Below are positions 1 through 7,535 of a DNA stretch of 64,000 bases, in pieces. How positions within the stretch are numbered: the stretch's first letter is position 1; the number at the start of each line of letters is the position of its first letter. The DNA comes from Tateyamaria sp. ANG-S1 (GTDB taxonomy: Bacteria > Pseudomonadota > Alphaproteobacteria > Rhodobacterales > Rhodobacteraceae). Where the stretch lies: contig NZ_JWLL01000015.1 of NCBI RefSeq assembly GCF_000814025.1, positions 25,947 through 89,946 on the forward strand. The letters run 5' to 3'. Position numbers and translations under genes: made by a program. The notes below the pieces were generated by a model. The model was not told where the DNA came from, did no database searches, and saw only the letters and a program-made list of their open reading frames with translations.

Positions 1-1138
1 ACTTTGGGATCTGATCGACCAAGACGAAAAGAATCTGAAAGAACTGGATGCTGGTGGAGTGACGATAGAGACCGTTTACCATGCCGGACTGTCTTGGTGG
101 TTTAATGGTCACACTGCCAGTGGCAAAACGAAGCGTTCGCTTGGAACGGTCAGCAACGGCAACTATACAAAGTTGTTGACAAATCGTTCGAGTGCATTGG
201 CCGCGACTGCAAACTTGGCGAACCCTGATTTTGATACTTTGAATGGCTCATGGGGCAAATTTATTGCCGCAGCTACACAGTGCAAACGTAACTCTGGCGC
301 GCCGAGCCGCATTGACCGTATCTCAGACAAGACAGGTAAATTTTTGCCTGGATTTGGACCAGGCGGCGACAGTGATTGTCAGATGCGCGTGCTTGGACCA
401 ATTGAATCCGACGTTAGCGGGCAGCCCGGACTAAAGCGGTTTCCGGATGGAACTTCAAAAAACACAAATGGTCATAGTATTGTGCTGCGTCTAGACTACG
501 GCGACCGGCGTATTCTGTTGACCGGGGATCTCAATACTCATTCGCAAAATCACATCATGGAGACGTTTGGGTCGAATTTTACAACCGAGTATCGATGCGA
601 CGTTGCCAAAGGCTGCCATCATGGCAGTCACGATGTTTCGTACAAGTTCCTCGATGGGCTTCGTCCTCTTGTAACCGTAATTTCGTCCGGGGATGCTGAA
701 ACGCATGATCATCCGCGCCCGACAATTGTTGCAGCCAGCGCTTTGACAGGTAGGCGCTTACTAGAGGGCGACCATCTGGTCGCACCTATGGTCTATATGA
801 CCGAAGTGGCGCGCAGCGTCGGGATTACCAAAATCGGACAAATGAACGAGTATTCTGAGCCGCAGCCCAAATATGAGCGCAAGCGTCCGGTAGGCGCTAA
901 AAAGGTTCACAATACCAAAGATGAAATGGCACACTACAGGCTGTTCTTGGGTTCTAGCCAGAGCTCATCATTCGACTGGCCGCGGTTGGACACGGTGAAG
1001 GCTGTGAGCGGAATTCGCTACGGTCTGATTAATGTTCGTACTGACGGCAAACGCATCTTTACGGCGCAGTTGGAGGAAAGCGGCGGCGACTGGGCCTATC
1101 ACGTTCTGAACGAACAACAGATCACTGACGCGCGATAA
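1..1138 (+). CDS. ComEC-type MBL-fold metallo-hydrolase, 5' end outside window
   Basis: The reading frame is open from base 2 to the TAA at 1138. The gene therefore starts upstream of the window, and the GTG at 59 is probably an internal codon. The visible part carries the C-terminal half of a metallo-beta-lactamase fold of the ComEC/Rec2 hydrolase kind: a TGDLN strand near base 520, then KGCHHGSHD near base 610 and a DHPRP segment near base 715. The first metal motif (HxHxDH) would lie upstream and is not seen. There are no membrane segments in the visible part, so this is a soluble stand-alone hydrolase domain rather than a full ComEC channel. Base composition is lower in GC than the rest (47-58 % in four 60-base lines I counted), which suggests recent acquisition. 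Substrate is unknown; nuclease or phosphodiesterase activity is only an inference. Confidence 0.75.
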   Translation, partial: LWDLIDQDEKNLKELDAGGVTIETVYHAGLSWWFNGHTASGKTKRSLGTVSNGNYTKLLTNRSSALAATANLANPDFDTLNGSWGKFIAAATQCKRNSGAPSRIDRISDKTGKFLPGFGPGGDSDCQMRVLGPIESDVSGQPGLKRFPDGTSKNTNGHSIVLRLDYGDRRILLTGDLNTHSQNHIMETFGSNFTTEYRCDVAKGCHHGSHDVSYKFLDGLRPLVTVISSGDAETHDHPRPTIVAASALTGRRLLEGDHLVAPMVYMTEVARSVGITKIGQMNEYSEPQPKYERKRPVGAKKVHNTKDEMAHYRLFLGSSQSSSFDWPRLDTVKAVSGIRYGLINVRTDGKRIFTAQLEESGGDWAYHVLNEQQITDAR

Positions 1139-1160
1139 GACGAAGAACGCGGCAATGGCA

Positions 1161-1193
1161 AAAGAACCTTTAACGAGTGGTTCTTTAGTCTTT
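1161..1193 (+). terminator. Hairpin after the MBL-fold gene
   Basis: Bases 1161-1168 (AAAGAACC) and 1179-1186 (GGTTCTTT) form a perfect 8-bp inverted repeat with a 10-base loop, followed by a T-rich stretch. It lies 23 bases after the stop of the MBL-fold gene and looks like a factor-independent terminator. Nothing else is recognisable between 1139 and 1403. Confidence 0.55.
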
Positions 1194-1403
1194 GGGTGTG
1201 CCTCTGCGCCGCAGCGAATGGCCGGTAAGCGGGCTGTGACCGCAGCATCCAAAGGCCAAGCTCAAGGTCGGCTTTGGGCCGTATCGATAATGACTACTTT
1301 TACTCTAAAGCGCTAGAGAGCGAGCTCTTATCCAGTACTCCGGCCACAACAAAGTTAACACTCATGCAAATCGCATTTCCAGGCCCTCGCGATACAGCTT
1401 TTC

Positions 1404-2186
1404 CTAGCGCCGACGGTCTCCTTGGCGATCAAACAACAGGTGCAGCAGGGTGGTGACCAGCGCGCATGCGATAACTGGGGCAAGTACCAGACGCGGCTCG
1501 GTAAAAAGAAACACCCGGTACTCGTAGATCATTGCGCCCCATTCCGGTCGACCGGTATCGGCAGACAGGCCGATGAAGCCCAAAGACGCGACCAGTATGA
1601 CGGCGCGGCCAGCATCCGCGCCTGCCAAAGCGCCGATCGCGGGCCATGCATTGGGCAGCATGTGGCGCCACAGCGCTGCAGGCAACGTGGTCCCCAAGGC
1701 CTCACTAGCGCGCCAGTAAGTCTCGCCGCGGATGCGGTCAAACAGCGCCGCGATGGTGAGCGCATAGGGGGCCCAGGACGTCACAATGAGGGCCATCGCA
1801 ACTGTCCAAACACCGGCGCCAAAGATAGCCGATAGAACCAGCGCTGTAACGAGTGTGGGCACGGCAAGAACCGTTTCTGCAAGCCAAGCGACTGCACCTC
1901 GTAAGGCGGGCGGCCCCAATGCAATAACCCCACCGGCGGTCACGCCAATGCCGATGCCGCCAACAAGCACCATCGCGATAGCCGTCAGTGAGGGAACAAT
2001 GCCTAGTACGACCCGAGTTGCGAGGTCGCGCCCCAAATGATCAGTGCCAAGCGGCGCACCGACAGATGGCTTTGCAAGCCTATTGGCGAGATCAATCGAG
2101 TGCGGGTCGTTCAAACCAGCTGTGAGAATCCAACTGCCTATCCCAACGACAATCATCCCAATTAGGATAAGCGAGGGTTGTCTCAT
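1404..2186 (-). CDS. ABC transporter permease, DppC/NikC-like
   Basis: A 260-residue inner-membrane permease of the peptide/nickel ABC family (BPD_transp_1). After an N-terminal membrane anchor it has the DppC-type segment GTDHLGRD (about residues 48-55), then five or six hydrophobic spans. An EAA-loop-like sequence, EALGTTLPAALWRHMLPNAW, should contact an ATPase. The ATG at 2186 overlaps the stop of the DppB-like gene by 4 bases (ATGA), so the two permeases are translationally coupled. It is the last gene of the operon that begins with the cobalamin riboswitch at 5384. No ATPase gene follows: the next gene downstream lies on the other strand. Cobalt or a corrinoid-related compound is the likely cargo, inferred from the riboswitch. 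Confidence 0.88.
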   Translation of the reverse strand: MRQPSLILIGMIVVGIGSWILTAGLNDPHSIDLANRLAKPSVGAPLGTDHLGRDLATRVVLGIVPSLTAIAMVLVGGIGIGVTAGGVIALGPPALRGAVAWLAETVLAVPTLVTALVLSAIFGAGVWTVAMALIVTSWAPYALTIAALFDRIRGETYWRASEALGTTLPAALWRHMLPNAWPAIGALAGADAGRAVILVASLGFIGLSADTGRPEWGAMIYEYRVFLFTEPRLVLAPVIACALVTTLLHLLFDRQGDRRR

Positions 2187-3109
2187 GCCAGTCTAGGATC
2201 CAGCGCATGGCGCAATGCGCGTCCGGCCTGCAACACAACAGCTACCCACAACGCCACAAGGGCAATGTAGGGCTGCAGGATGGCATAGTCGCGGTTGTTA
2301 ACAGCTTGTACGACCCGTTCTGAGACGCCCGGCACGGCAAAGACGATCTCTGCGACCGCAGTGCCTCCGACGATCCAGGCCAGCTCGGGCGCAAGCGCCG
2401 CGATCAGCGCCAGAGCGCCCGAAGCTCGCCCGTGATGCCAAAGAGCGCCGGTGGTCGAGCGACCCTTTGCAAGTGCAGTGCGGAAGTAGGGACTGGCTTT
2501 GACATCCATGAACCCCGCACGCGTGATCCGCGCCATTGAACCTATAGAGAACACCGCCACCAAGAGCATTGGTAAGACAACGCGCTCAACCGGGCCGCCG
2601 CCAAAGACGTTGATCCAGCGCAATTGCACGCCAAGCACCCAAAGCAAGACGAGGCCCACGGCGAACGCAGGCAGAGCCTGGCCCGCCACGACCAGCGCAC
2701 GGGAGCCAACATCTGCCCATCCATGCGGCCTCAATGCTGCCAAGAATCCGAGCCCATAGCCGCCTAAAACGGCCAATGCCATACCGCCGAATCCAATCGC
2801 GGCTGAATATGGCAGACGCGCCGCGAAATCCTCGGATACGGCGCGACCCGTCTCGAACGAAACACCCCAATCCAGGGTTAGAAAGCCCAAGAGCCAGCGC
2901 AGGAACTGACCGAGCAAGGAGCCATCAAGACCCCATTGTGTTCGATAGGCTGCAACCGTCTCAGGCGAAGCCTGGACAGACAATTGGTCGAGAAAGATTG
3001 CGATCGGGTCGCCGGGCATCAGCCGCAAAAGTACGAAAGCGGCAGCCGTAACGGCCAACCAGGACAAGACCAGTCGACCGAGGGTTCGTGCTGCCACCTC
3101 TATTCGCAT
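2183..3109 (-). CDS. ABC transporter permease, DppB/NikB-like
   Basis: A 308-residue permease of the DppB/NikB family. The N-terminal span ends in LLRLMPGDP, the hallmark of this family, followed by a periplasmic loop and five more hydrophobic segments. The usual family length is 300-340 residues, so the gene is complete. It sits 8 bases after the binding-protein gene and overlaps the next permease by 4 bases. It should form the transmembrane heterodimer with the 1404-2186 product. The operon is controlled by the upstream B12 riboswitch, which makes cobalt, nickel or corrinoid uptake more likely than peptide uptake. Confidence 0.88.
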   Translation of the reverse strand: MRIEVAARTLGRLVLSWLAVTAAAFVLLRLMPGDPIAIFLDQLSVQASPETVAAYRTQWGLDGSLLGQFLRWLLGFLTLDWGVSFETGRAVSEDFAARLPYSAAIGFGGMALAVLGGYGLGFLAALRPHGWADVGSRALVVAGQALPAFAVGLVLLWVLGVQLRWINVFGGGPVERVVLPMLLVAVFSIGSMARITRAGFMDVKASPYFRTALAKGRSTTGALWHHGRASGALALIAALAPELAWIVGGTAVAEIVFAVPGVSERVVQAVNNRDYAILQPYIALVALWVAVVLQAGRALRHALDPRLA

Positions 3110-3117
3110 CCTGCGGG

Positions 3118-4605
3118 CTACTCAGCGACCACTAGATCAGGACGGATTACATAATAGTCCGAGCCCCAAGGTTCGTAACCCGCCAGTGCAGGCGACAGAC
3201 CCACATGCCATTCGGGCGTTACGAGAAAAGAGACCGGCGCTTCGGCTGCGATCATCTCTTGGGCCCGAAGGGCCAGGTCGATGCGAGCTTGCGGATCACC
3301 CTCTGCGCGCAGCTCGGCGATCAAAGCATCATAGTCAGGGTTTGACCAACGGCTATGGTTCCAGATCGCATCGGTTTCAAAGAAAAGCGACAGGAACAGA
3401 CCCGGGTCCCCCGCTGGGGCCGTATGGGTTGCCCAAAGGAACATATCGAACTCGCCGCTGCCTGCGAGTTCGCTGGCGGTATCGGTCACCTGGGTGGTGA
3501 CGCCGATGCCAATCTCAGCCAAGGCAGCACGGACAACCGGTTGAAAGGTCACAAGGTCGGGCCGCTGCGGATAAGCGTAGAGCACGAGCTCAAGCTCCAC
3601 GCCATCCTTTGCGCGGACCCCATTTGCACTCACTGTCCAGCCCGCCTCATCAAGAAGCGCGGCGGCGACCGTAGGATCATAGGTTAATTCTTCCGTCGCA
3701 GCGAAGGGAAAGCTTTGTGCAAACGCGCCTGTTGCGGGAACGCCTGCCTGGGCAGCGGTAACCAAATCAGAGCGATTGATAGCCATGTCGATCGCCTGCC
3801 GCACCCGCGTATCTGACAAGGCAGGCGAGGTCGTATTCATCCACATCATGTATTGATAGCCTACGGGGAAAGAAACCGTTTCGCCCTCGACGGCCTCCAG
3901 CATTGGCAGCGACTCGACGGGAAGGTTGAAGGCCATGTCCAACTCGCCCGATGCAAAAGCCAGAGCCATCGACTGCCCATCAGCGATCCGGCGCAGTGTT
4001 ACATTGGGACGGTTTTCTGCGTTCTCGTAGTGCGCATTGGGGACCATCTCGATCGAGCCACCTGGCTCAAACTCCGTCACTACAAATGGTCCCGTGAAGA
4101 CAGGAATTTCGCCGTCCATCTTGTAGACTGGAAAGGCCCATTCCGCGAGGATCGAGGGCAGGATCGTGGTCGGTTGCTCCGTCGTTACGCTTAGCGTGTT
4201 TGCATCCAGAGCCGTGAACGTCAGTCGGCCCGCAGTAGCGCGAGCTGACGGGTTGCTCTCGCCGGTCCGGTTGAACCCCTCGGCGACAGCTTCCGCCGTG
4301 ACCGGTGTGCCATCCGAGAAGAAACGGTCCGTCGCAAGATCAATGGTCCATGTCCCATCATCATTCAGAACTGCAAAGGCGGCGAGGTTCGGCACCACTT
4401 CGCCCTCGCGTGAAACGCGGAACAATTGCTCGCCGACTCCGTGGCTGACGACGGCCCAACCGTTTGAGCCCTCTGCTGGGTCGAGGCCGCTCGCCAGAAA
4501 GGTTTGGCCGATGGTGACATCTTGGGCCTTCAAGATCATTGGCGCCATCGTTGTGACTGCAATGGCTGCTACAGCAAGCAGTCGATTCGATCGGAAACGG
4601 ATCAT
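3118..4605 (-). CDS. ABC transporter periplasmic binding protein (SBP family 5, NikA/CbtJ-like)
   Basis: A 495-residue solute-binding protein of family 5 (peptide/nickel). A signal peptide covers about residues 1-27 (cleavage after LKA). The body shows family-5 features: a GVGEQLFRVSREGEVVPNLA region, an FFSDGTPVTAEAV segment and VRQAIDMAINRSDL in the second lobe. The ATG at 4605 overlaps the stop of the DUF1636 gene by 4 bases. Together with the two permeases downstream it forms three parts of an importer. From memory, a similar B12-regulated three-gene system (cbtJKL) has been described as a cobalt transporter in Sinorhizobium meliloti. The metal assignment here is inference from the riboswitch, not from visible ligand residues. 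Confidence 0.85.
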   Translation of the reverse strand: MIRFRSNRLLAVAAIAVTTMAPMILKAQDVTIGQTFLASGLDPAEGSNGWAVVSHGVGEQLFRVSREGEVVPNLAAFAVLNDDGTWTIDLATDRFFSDGTPVTAEAVAEGFNRTGESNPSARATAGRLTFTALDANTLSVTTEQPTTILPSILAEWAFPVYKMDGEIPVFTGPFVVTEFEPGGSIEMVPNAHYENAENRPNVTLRRIADGQSMALAFASGELDMAFNLPVESLPMLEAVEGETVSFPVGYQYMMWMNTTSPALSDTRVRQAIDMAINRSDLVTAAQAGVPATGAFAQSFPFAATEELTYDPTVAAALLDEAGWTVSANGVRAKDGVELELVLYAYPQRPDLVTFQPVVRAALAEIGIGVTTQVTDTASELAGSGEFDMFLWATHTAPAGDPGLFLSLFFETDAIWNHSRWSNPDYDALIAELRAEGDPQARIDLALRAQEMIAAEAPVSFLVTPEWHVGLSPALAGYEPWGSDYYVIRPDLVVAE

Positions 4606-5057
4606 TGGACGTCGTCCTTTTGTGTGTGATGGGAAGGTCGAGGGATGATTGGCTCAATCAGCTCGCCATTGAAGTCGAGCGGTGGGATGCGGCCCAGAAT
4701 GCCCGCTTGCAAAACATCGGGGCGAACATTGCGTGGCAATAAGCCGGTTGCTGATTTTGCGTAAGCTGCAGCAACGGCAAGCACATCAGCTGCGCCGATC
4801 TCTGGATCAAGATCCCCGAAAAGATAGGTAAAGCGGGCTCTGCCCGAGAGCGCGATTGTGCATGGGCGTTTGCATTGGCTCATGCAATTTACGCCGCGCA
4901 ATTGGACGCCAAGCTGAGCGGCCTCGCTTTCGGAAAAGGCAGCTGCCACCCCCTGAGATAGCCGCTGCCCGCCTCGTTTTTCCAGATCAGCGTCGCGGGT
5001 CTCGCGCCCATCGCGACACCGCAAACAAACTGATAGCGTTAGATTTGCATCCCGCAT
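4602..5057 (-). CDS. DUF1636 cysteine-rich (putative metal-binding) protein
   Basis: A 151-residue protein of the DUF1636 family. Five cysteines stand out: C11 and C14 (CLRC) and C58, C62, C66 (CMSQCKRPC), followed by the family signature FTYLFGDLDP. The pattern suggests a metal or Fe-S site. The open frame extends upstream to 5345, but that part is the translated cobalamin riboswitch and cannot be protein. I chose the ATG at 5057, preceded by a GGGGTGGGA ribosome site, because family homology starts there (TLSVCLRC). It is the first gene after the riboswitch and is coupled (ATGA) to the binding-protein gene. DUF1636 genes often accompany B12-controlled cobalt transport genes; the exact role is unknown. 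Confidence 0.82.
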   Translation of the reverse strand: MRDANLTLSVCLRCRDGRETRDADLEKRGGQRLSQGVAAAFSESEAAQLGVQLRGVNCMSQCKRPCTIALSGRARFTYLFGDLDPEIGAADVLAVAAAYAKSATGLLPRNVRPDVLQAGILGRIPPLDFNGELIEPIIPRPSHHTQKDDVQ

Positions 5058-5155
5058 GTATCCCACCCCGCTGAACAGCAGGGGAAGGTCGGGCCAGGCT
5101 GCCGAACGGTGCCTGAGATGCACAATGGAAATGTTGCCGTATAGGCGTCGTGCAT
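5039..5155 (-). other. Possible short leader ORF after the riboswitch
   Basis: A 38-codon frame starting at the ATG at 5155 has a strong ribosome site (GGGAGGAG, 5163-5170 region) and ends with TAA inside the first codons of the DUF1636 gene. Translation through it could couple riboswitch control to DUF1636 expression. The peptide (MHDAYTATFP... with two adjacent cysteines) matches no family I know, so coding is uncertain. Confidence 0.2.
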
Positions 5156-5200
5156 CGGTCCACTCCTCCCAGGTCACCCCGCCTGGTTGATCGAATTTGA

Positions 5201-5384
5201 TCAGCAGGCAGGTCTCCTGACTTGCGGATTGATGTTGGCACCAGCCTTCCCAAACGCAATTGCGCTCAGTGGCCTCTATGGTGCCAGCGCTCCGCTTACA
5301 GTTGCGGGGGCAGTCAAGGACTTGGGCAAAGCGCCCGCACCTCATTCCCTCTTAGCGCCACCCAGAGGTGACGACCATGCTGAC
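5201..5384 (-). promoter_or_regulatory. Cobalamin (AdoCbl) riboswitch
   Basis: Read on the minus strand, all the conserved blocks of the B12 riboswitch appear in order: GCTAAGAGGGAAT then GGTGC (about 5356-5340), TGCCCCCGCAACTGTAAGCG (about 5316-5297), GCCACTG (about 5273), GGGAAGGCTGG (about 5252-5242) and CCGCAAGTCAGGAGACCTGC (about 5226-5207). The outer TCAGCA/TGCTGA pairs close the first stem. A small CCAGG/CCTGG hairpin (5169-5186) lies between the aptamer and the first strong ribosome site. The aptamer should repress the DUF1636-SBP-permease operon when adenosylcobalamin is plentiful. Confidence 0.95.
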
Positions 5385-5496
5385 GAGTGGATGGAATGCG
5401 ATCGCTTACCAATTGTCAATTAGGATGAAACAAGAGGACATGACAGATCAGGTTGTGCCTCAAGACATTCGTCAGCCCAGAGCAGGAGGGCGATGA

Positions 5497-5760
5497 GCTT
5501 GCCCCAATGTCATTCGGTTAGTTGAAAGCTGTGATGGAAGGGCGAAACTCGATCAGGTCGATGCGTTGTTCCTGTCCTGCACGAACCTTCGGACTCTTGA
5601 CGCCATTCCAGTGATTGAAGCCGCGCAGGGCATTCCTGTCCTGTCCAGCAACCTTGTTCTGGCATGGCATATCGGGCAACTGGCCGGTGAACCGCTCGCA
5701 CCCGGCCTGCCCTTCCGACTTACTACTCAGGCCGCCATTCCGGTCGGGTCATCCCGATAA
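5497..5760 (+). pseudogene. Remnant of an Asp/Glu racemase / maleate isomerase family gene
   Basis: In the plus frame from 5497, after an in-frame TGA at 5494, the translation contains FLSCTNLRTLDAIPVIEAAQ and then PVLSSNLVLAWHIGQLAG. This is the C-terminal signature of the maleate cis-trans isomerase / arylmalonate decarboxylase / Asp-Glu racemase family, including the second catalytic cysteine in SCTN. There is no start codon, no N-terminal domain with the first catalytic cysteine, and no ribosome site. After the LAG motif the frame runs into the 3' end of the convergent peroxidase gene (5723). This is the tail of a deleted gene. Confidence 0.65.
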
Positions 5761-7321
5761 AGGTATCACCCGCGCCACCATCGACATTCCGATCAACCAC
5801 GTCACGCAGGGTCTGCGTGCGGTTGATCGCGCGCCAGCCGGGGCCGGAGAAGGTCGACCGCTTGAACACGTGCCGCGACAAAAGCGGATTGGTCAGTGCC
5901 TGGCTGAACGCATCTAGCGCCACGAACTTCAGCACAAGGTTTGGCAAGGGGCTGTTGGGCACGCGGTCCTCGCAGAAGAGCCCCACATGGAAATCCACGT
6001 CGCGCGGGCCGTCGTAAAAGTCGCGCAGCATCCCCGCCACATCCGGGTCGGACGAGATCGCCTCGAAGTTCACGGGGCGGCGTTGGCTCATGTAATCGCA
6101 ATAGTCCGAGAACCCTGCCAGCGCGCAGTCGCGGTCCTGTTTGATCGAGGCCACCTCGATATGCAGAAGCTGCTCTGCCGTGTTGCAGGGCCCCAGCTCA
6201 GCCGCTTGCGTGGCGCTGATCCCTTCGAAAGCCGACAATAGCCCGCCGTCGATCAGAAGCGCGTTGTTCATGAAGGTCGATGCGACCGGGCGCGCCTCAG
6301 CACCCCACTTGAGCGCGTCGGGGATCAGCGCGTGCCAACGGTAGAGCAGGCTGAACTCGGTCGTGATCCAGTTGGGCTTGTTCCATGGCGCGTTCCACGC
6401 GACGGAGGGGTCGGCGCGCAGGCTAAAGGGCAAGGGCGAGATGTGGTTGATGTAGTCCTCGACCACGATATTGATGAACATCACGATCACGCTGTTGCGG
6501 GCCGTCTCGAACACGCGGTCATCGTCCCAATCGGGATGCTGCACCTCAATCTCAGCCGCGAGGCGGTTGTGTTCGCGCAGAAACAGCGTGTTGAGCATCG
6601 CCACTTGCGGAACGGAATTGGCCCGGTCGCCGCCAAAGGCAAAGAGGGTCGCGCGCTGCGTCTCGGTCGTTTTGCTGAGACCCAAAGGTGGGTCCAGTAC
6701 CGCGAATTTCGGGTTCACCTTGTCGTTTTCATATAGAAACGGCGCGTACTCCTCATCGTTGATCATCTGCGAGGCAAGGCGCCCCTTTTCACCCGCTTTT
6801 TCAGACCGGTGCCGCAGCGCGAGCGTCTGTTCCCGGTTCCGTCCGTAAAGCGGGCAAAGGTCAATCTCGTGGTTGGACGTGTTGCGCTTGAGACGGTGCG
6901 CCGGGTCTTCTCCGTCCGGCACCAGATCTTCGGACTCGGTGCGGATGAACCCATCTGTCAGATACTGGGCAAAGGCCGGAAACAGGCAGGTCGACTTGGG
7001 GCACATGCGTTGAGTGCCATCCTTGCGTCGAAACAGATCGGCAAGTGCTTCGGGATCCGGGGGATTGTCCCGTGGACTTGGCGGCAGGTGCCGCCCGCTC
7101 CACCGCCTGTCGGTCAGACCGCCCCACCAGACATAGTCCCGCTCGGTGCTGAGCGGGTGCGGCCGGGGTCGCGCGCGGTTCACAACACGATTGATCGCCC
7201 ATCTGTTAACAAGGGTTGCTGCGGGTGGAATGGCTTCAATAACGGAAAAAAGGACCCGTTGGACGGAATACGGAAGGACAGACATAATGTGCTCAAACAA
7301 TTGGCGGTAAGAATAAGCCAA
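5723..7321 (-). CDS. Animal-type haem peroxidase, prostaglandin-synthase-like
   Basis: A 532-residue protein of the animal haem peroxidase superfamily, closest in layout to cyclooxygenases and bacterial fatty-acid dioxygenases. Visible motifs are FLREHNR (residues 247-253), the proximal-haem region LYRWHALIPD with Tyr327 and His330 (equivalent to COX Tyr385 and His388), and FAQYLTDGF near residue 117. In cyclooxygenases the last of these reads AQHFTHQF, so the distal histidine is Asp123 here while the preceding Gln119 is kept. The tyrosyl-radical site is therefore present, but the peroxidase half may be altered. A signal peptide is not obvious; the N-terminus is weakly amphipathic. It stands alone, divergent from the RND efflux genes. 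Oxygenation of an unsaturated fatty acid is the likely reaction, by family. Confidence 0.82.
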   Translation of the reverse strand: MAYSYRQLFEHIMSVLPYSVQRVLFSVIEAIPPAATLVNRWAINRVVNRARPRPHPLSTERDYVWWGGLTDRRWSGRHLPPSPRDNPPDPEALADLFRRKDGTQRMCPKSTCLFPAFAQYLTDGFIRTESEDLVPDGEDPAHRLKRNTSNHEIDLCPLYGRNREQTLALRHRSEKAGEKGRLASQMINDEEYAPFLYENDKVNPKFAVLDPPLGLSKTTETQRATLFAFGGDRANSVPQVAMLNTLFLREHNRLAAEIEVQHPDWDDDRVFETARNSVIVMFINIVVEDYINHISPLPFSLRADPSVAWNAPWNKPNWITTEFSLLYRWHALIPDALKWGAEARPVASTFMNNALLIDGGLLSAFEGISATQAAELGPCNTAEQLLHIEVASIKQDRDCALAGFSDYCDYMSQRRPVNFEAISSDPDVAGMLRDFYDGPRDVDFHVGLFCEDRVPNSPLPNLVLKFVALDAFSQALTNPLLSRHVFKRSTFSGPGWRAINRTQTLRDVVDRNVDGGAGDTFIGMTRPEWRPE

Positions 7322-7535
7322 TCATCGCCGATGATTGTCAAAAATGCTAGAATAAGTTGAAAGCTGCACAGGCTTGCCCTTGGAAAACAAGGCATTTGAC
7401 GTCACCAAGTGATATGCTGAAGCCGACTGTGCGCAGTTCACGAGACAATTCCTGTCATCATGATGTGTGATCGCGTGCATTATACAAACGACGTGCACCA
7501 CGATTCGAAGGCGCCGCACAGATAGGAACGTTTCC

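Noticed and set aside
1274..1456. 60-residue plus-strand frame between the MBL and permease genes
   Set aside because: No ribosome site, no homology, and it overlaps the permease 3' end.
1404..5057. Plain nickel or dipeptide importer (NikABC/DppABC)
   Set aside because: The cobalamin riboswitch and DUF1636 gene point to cobalt or corrinoid supply instead, although the protein family alone would allow nickel or peptides.
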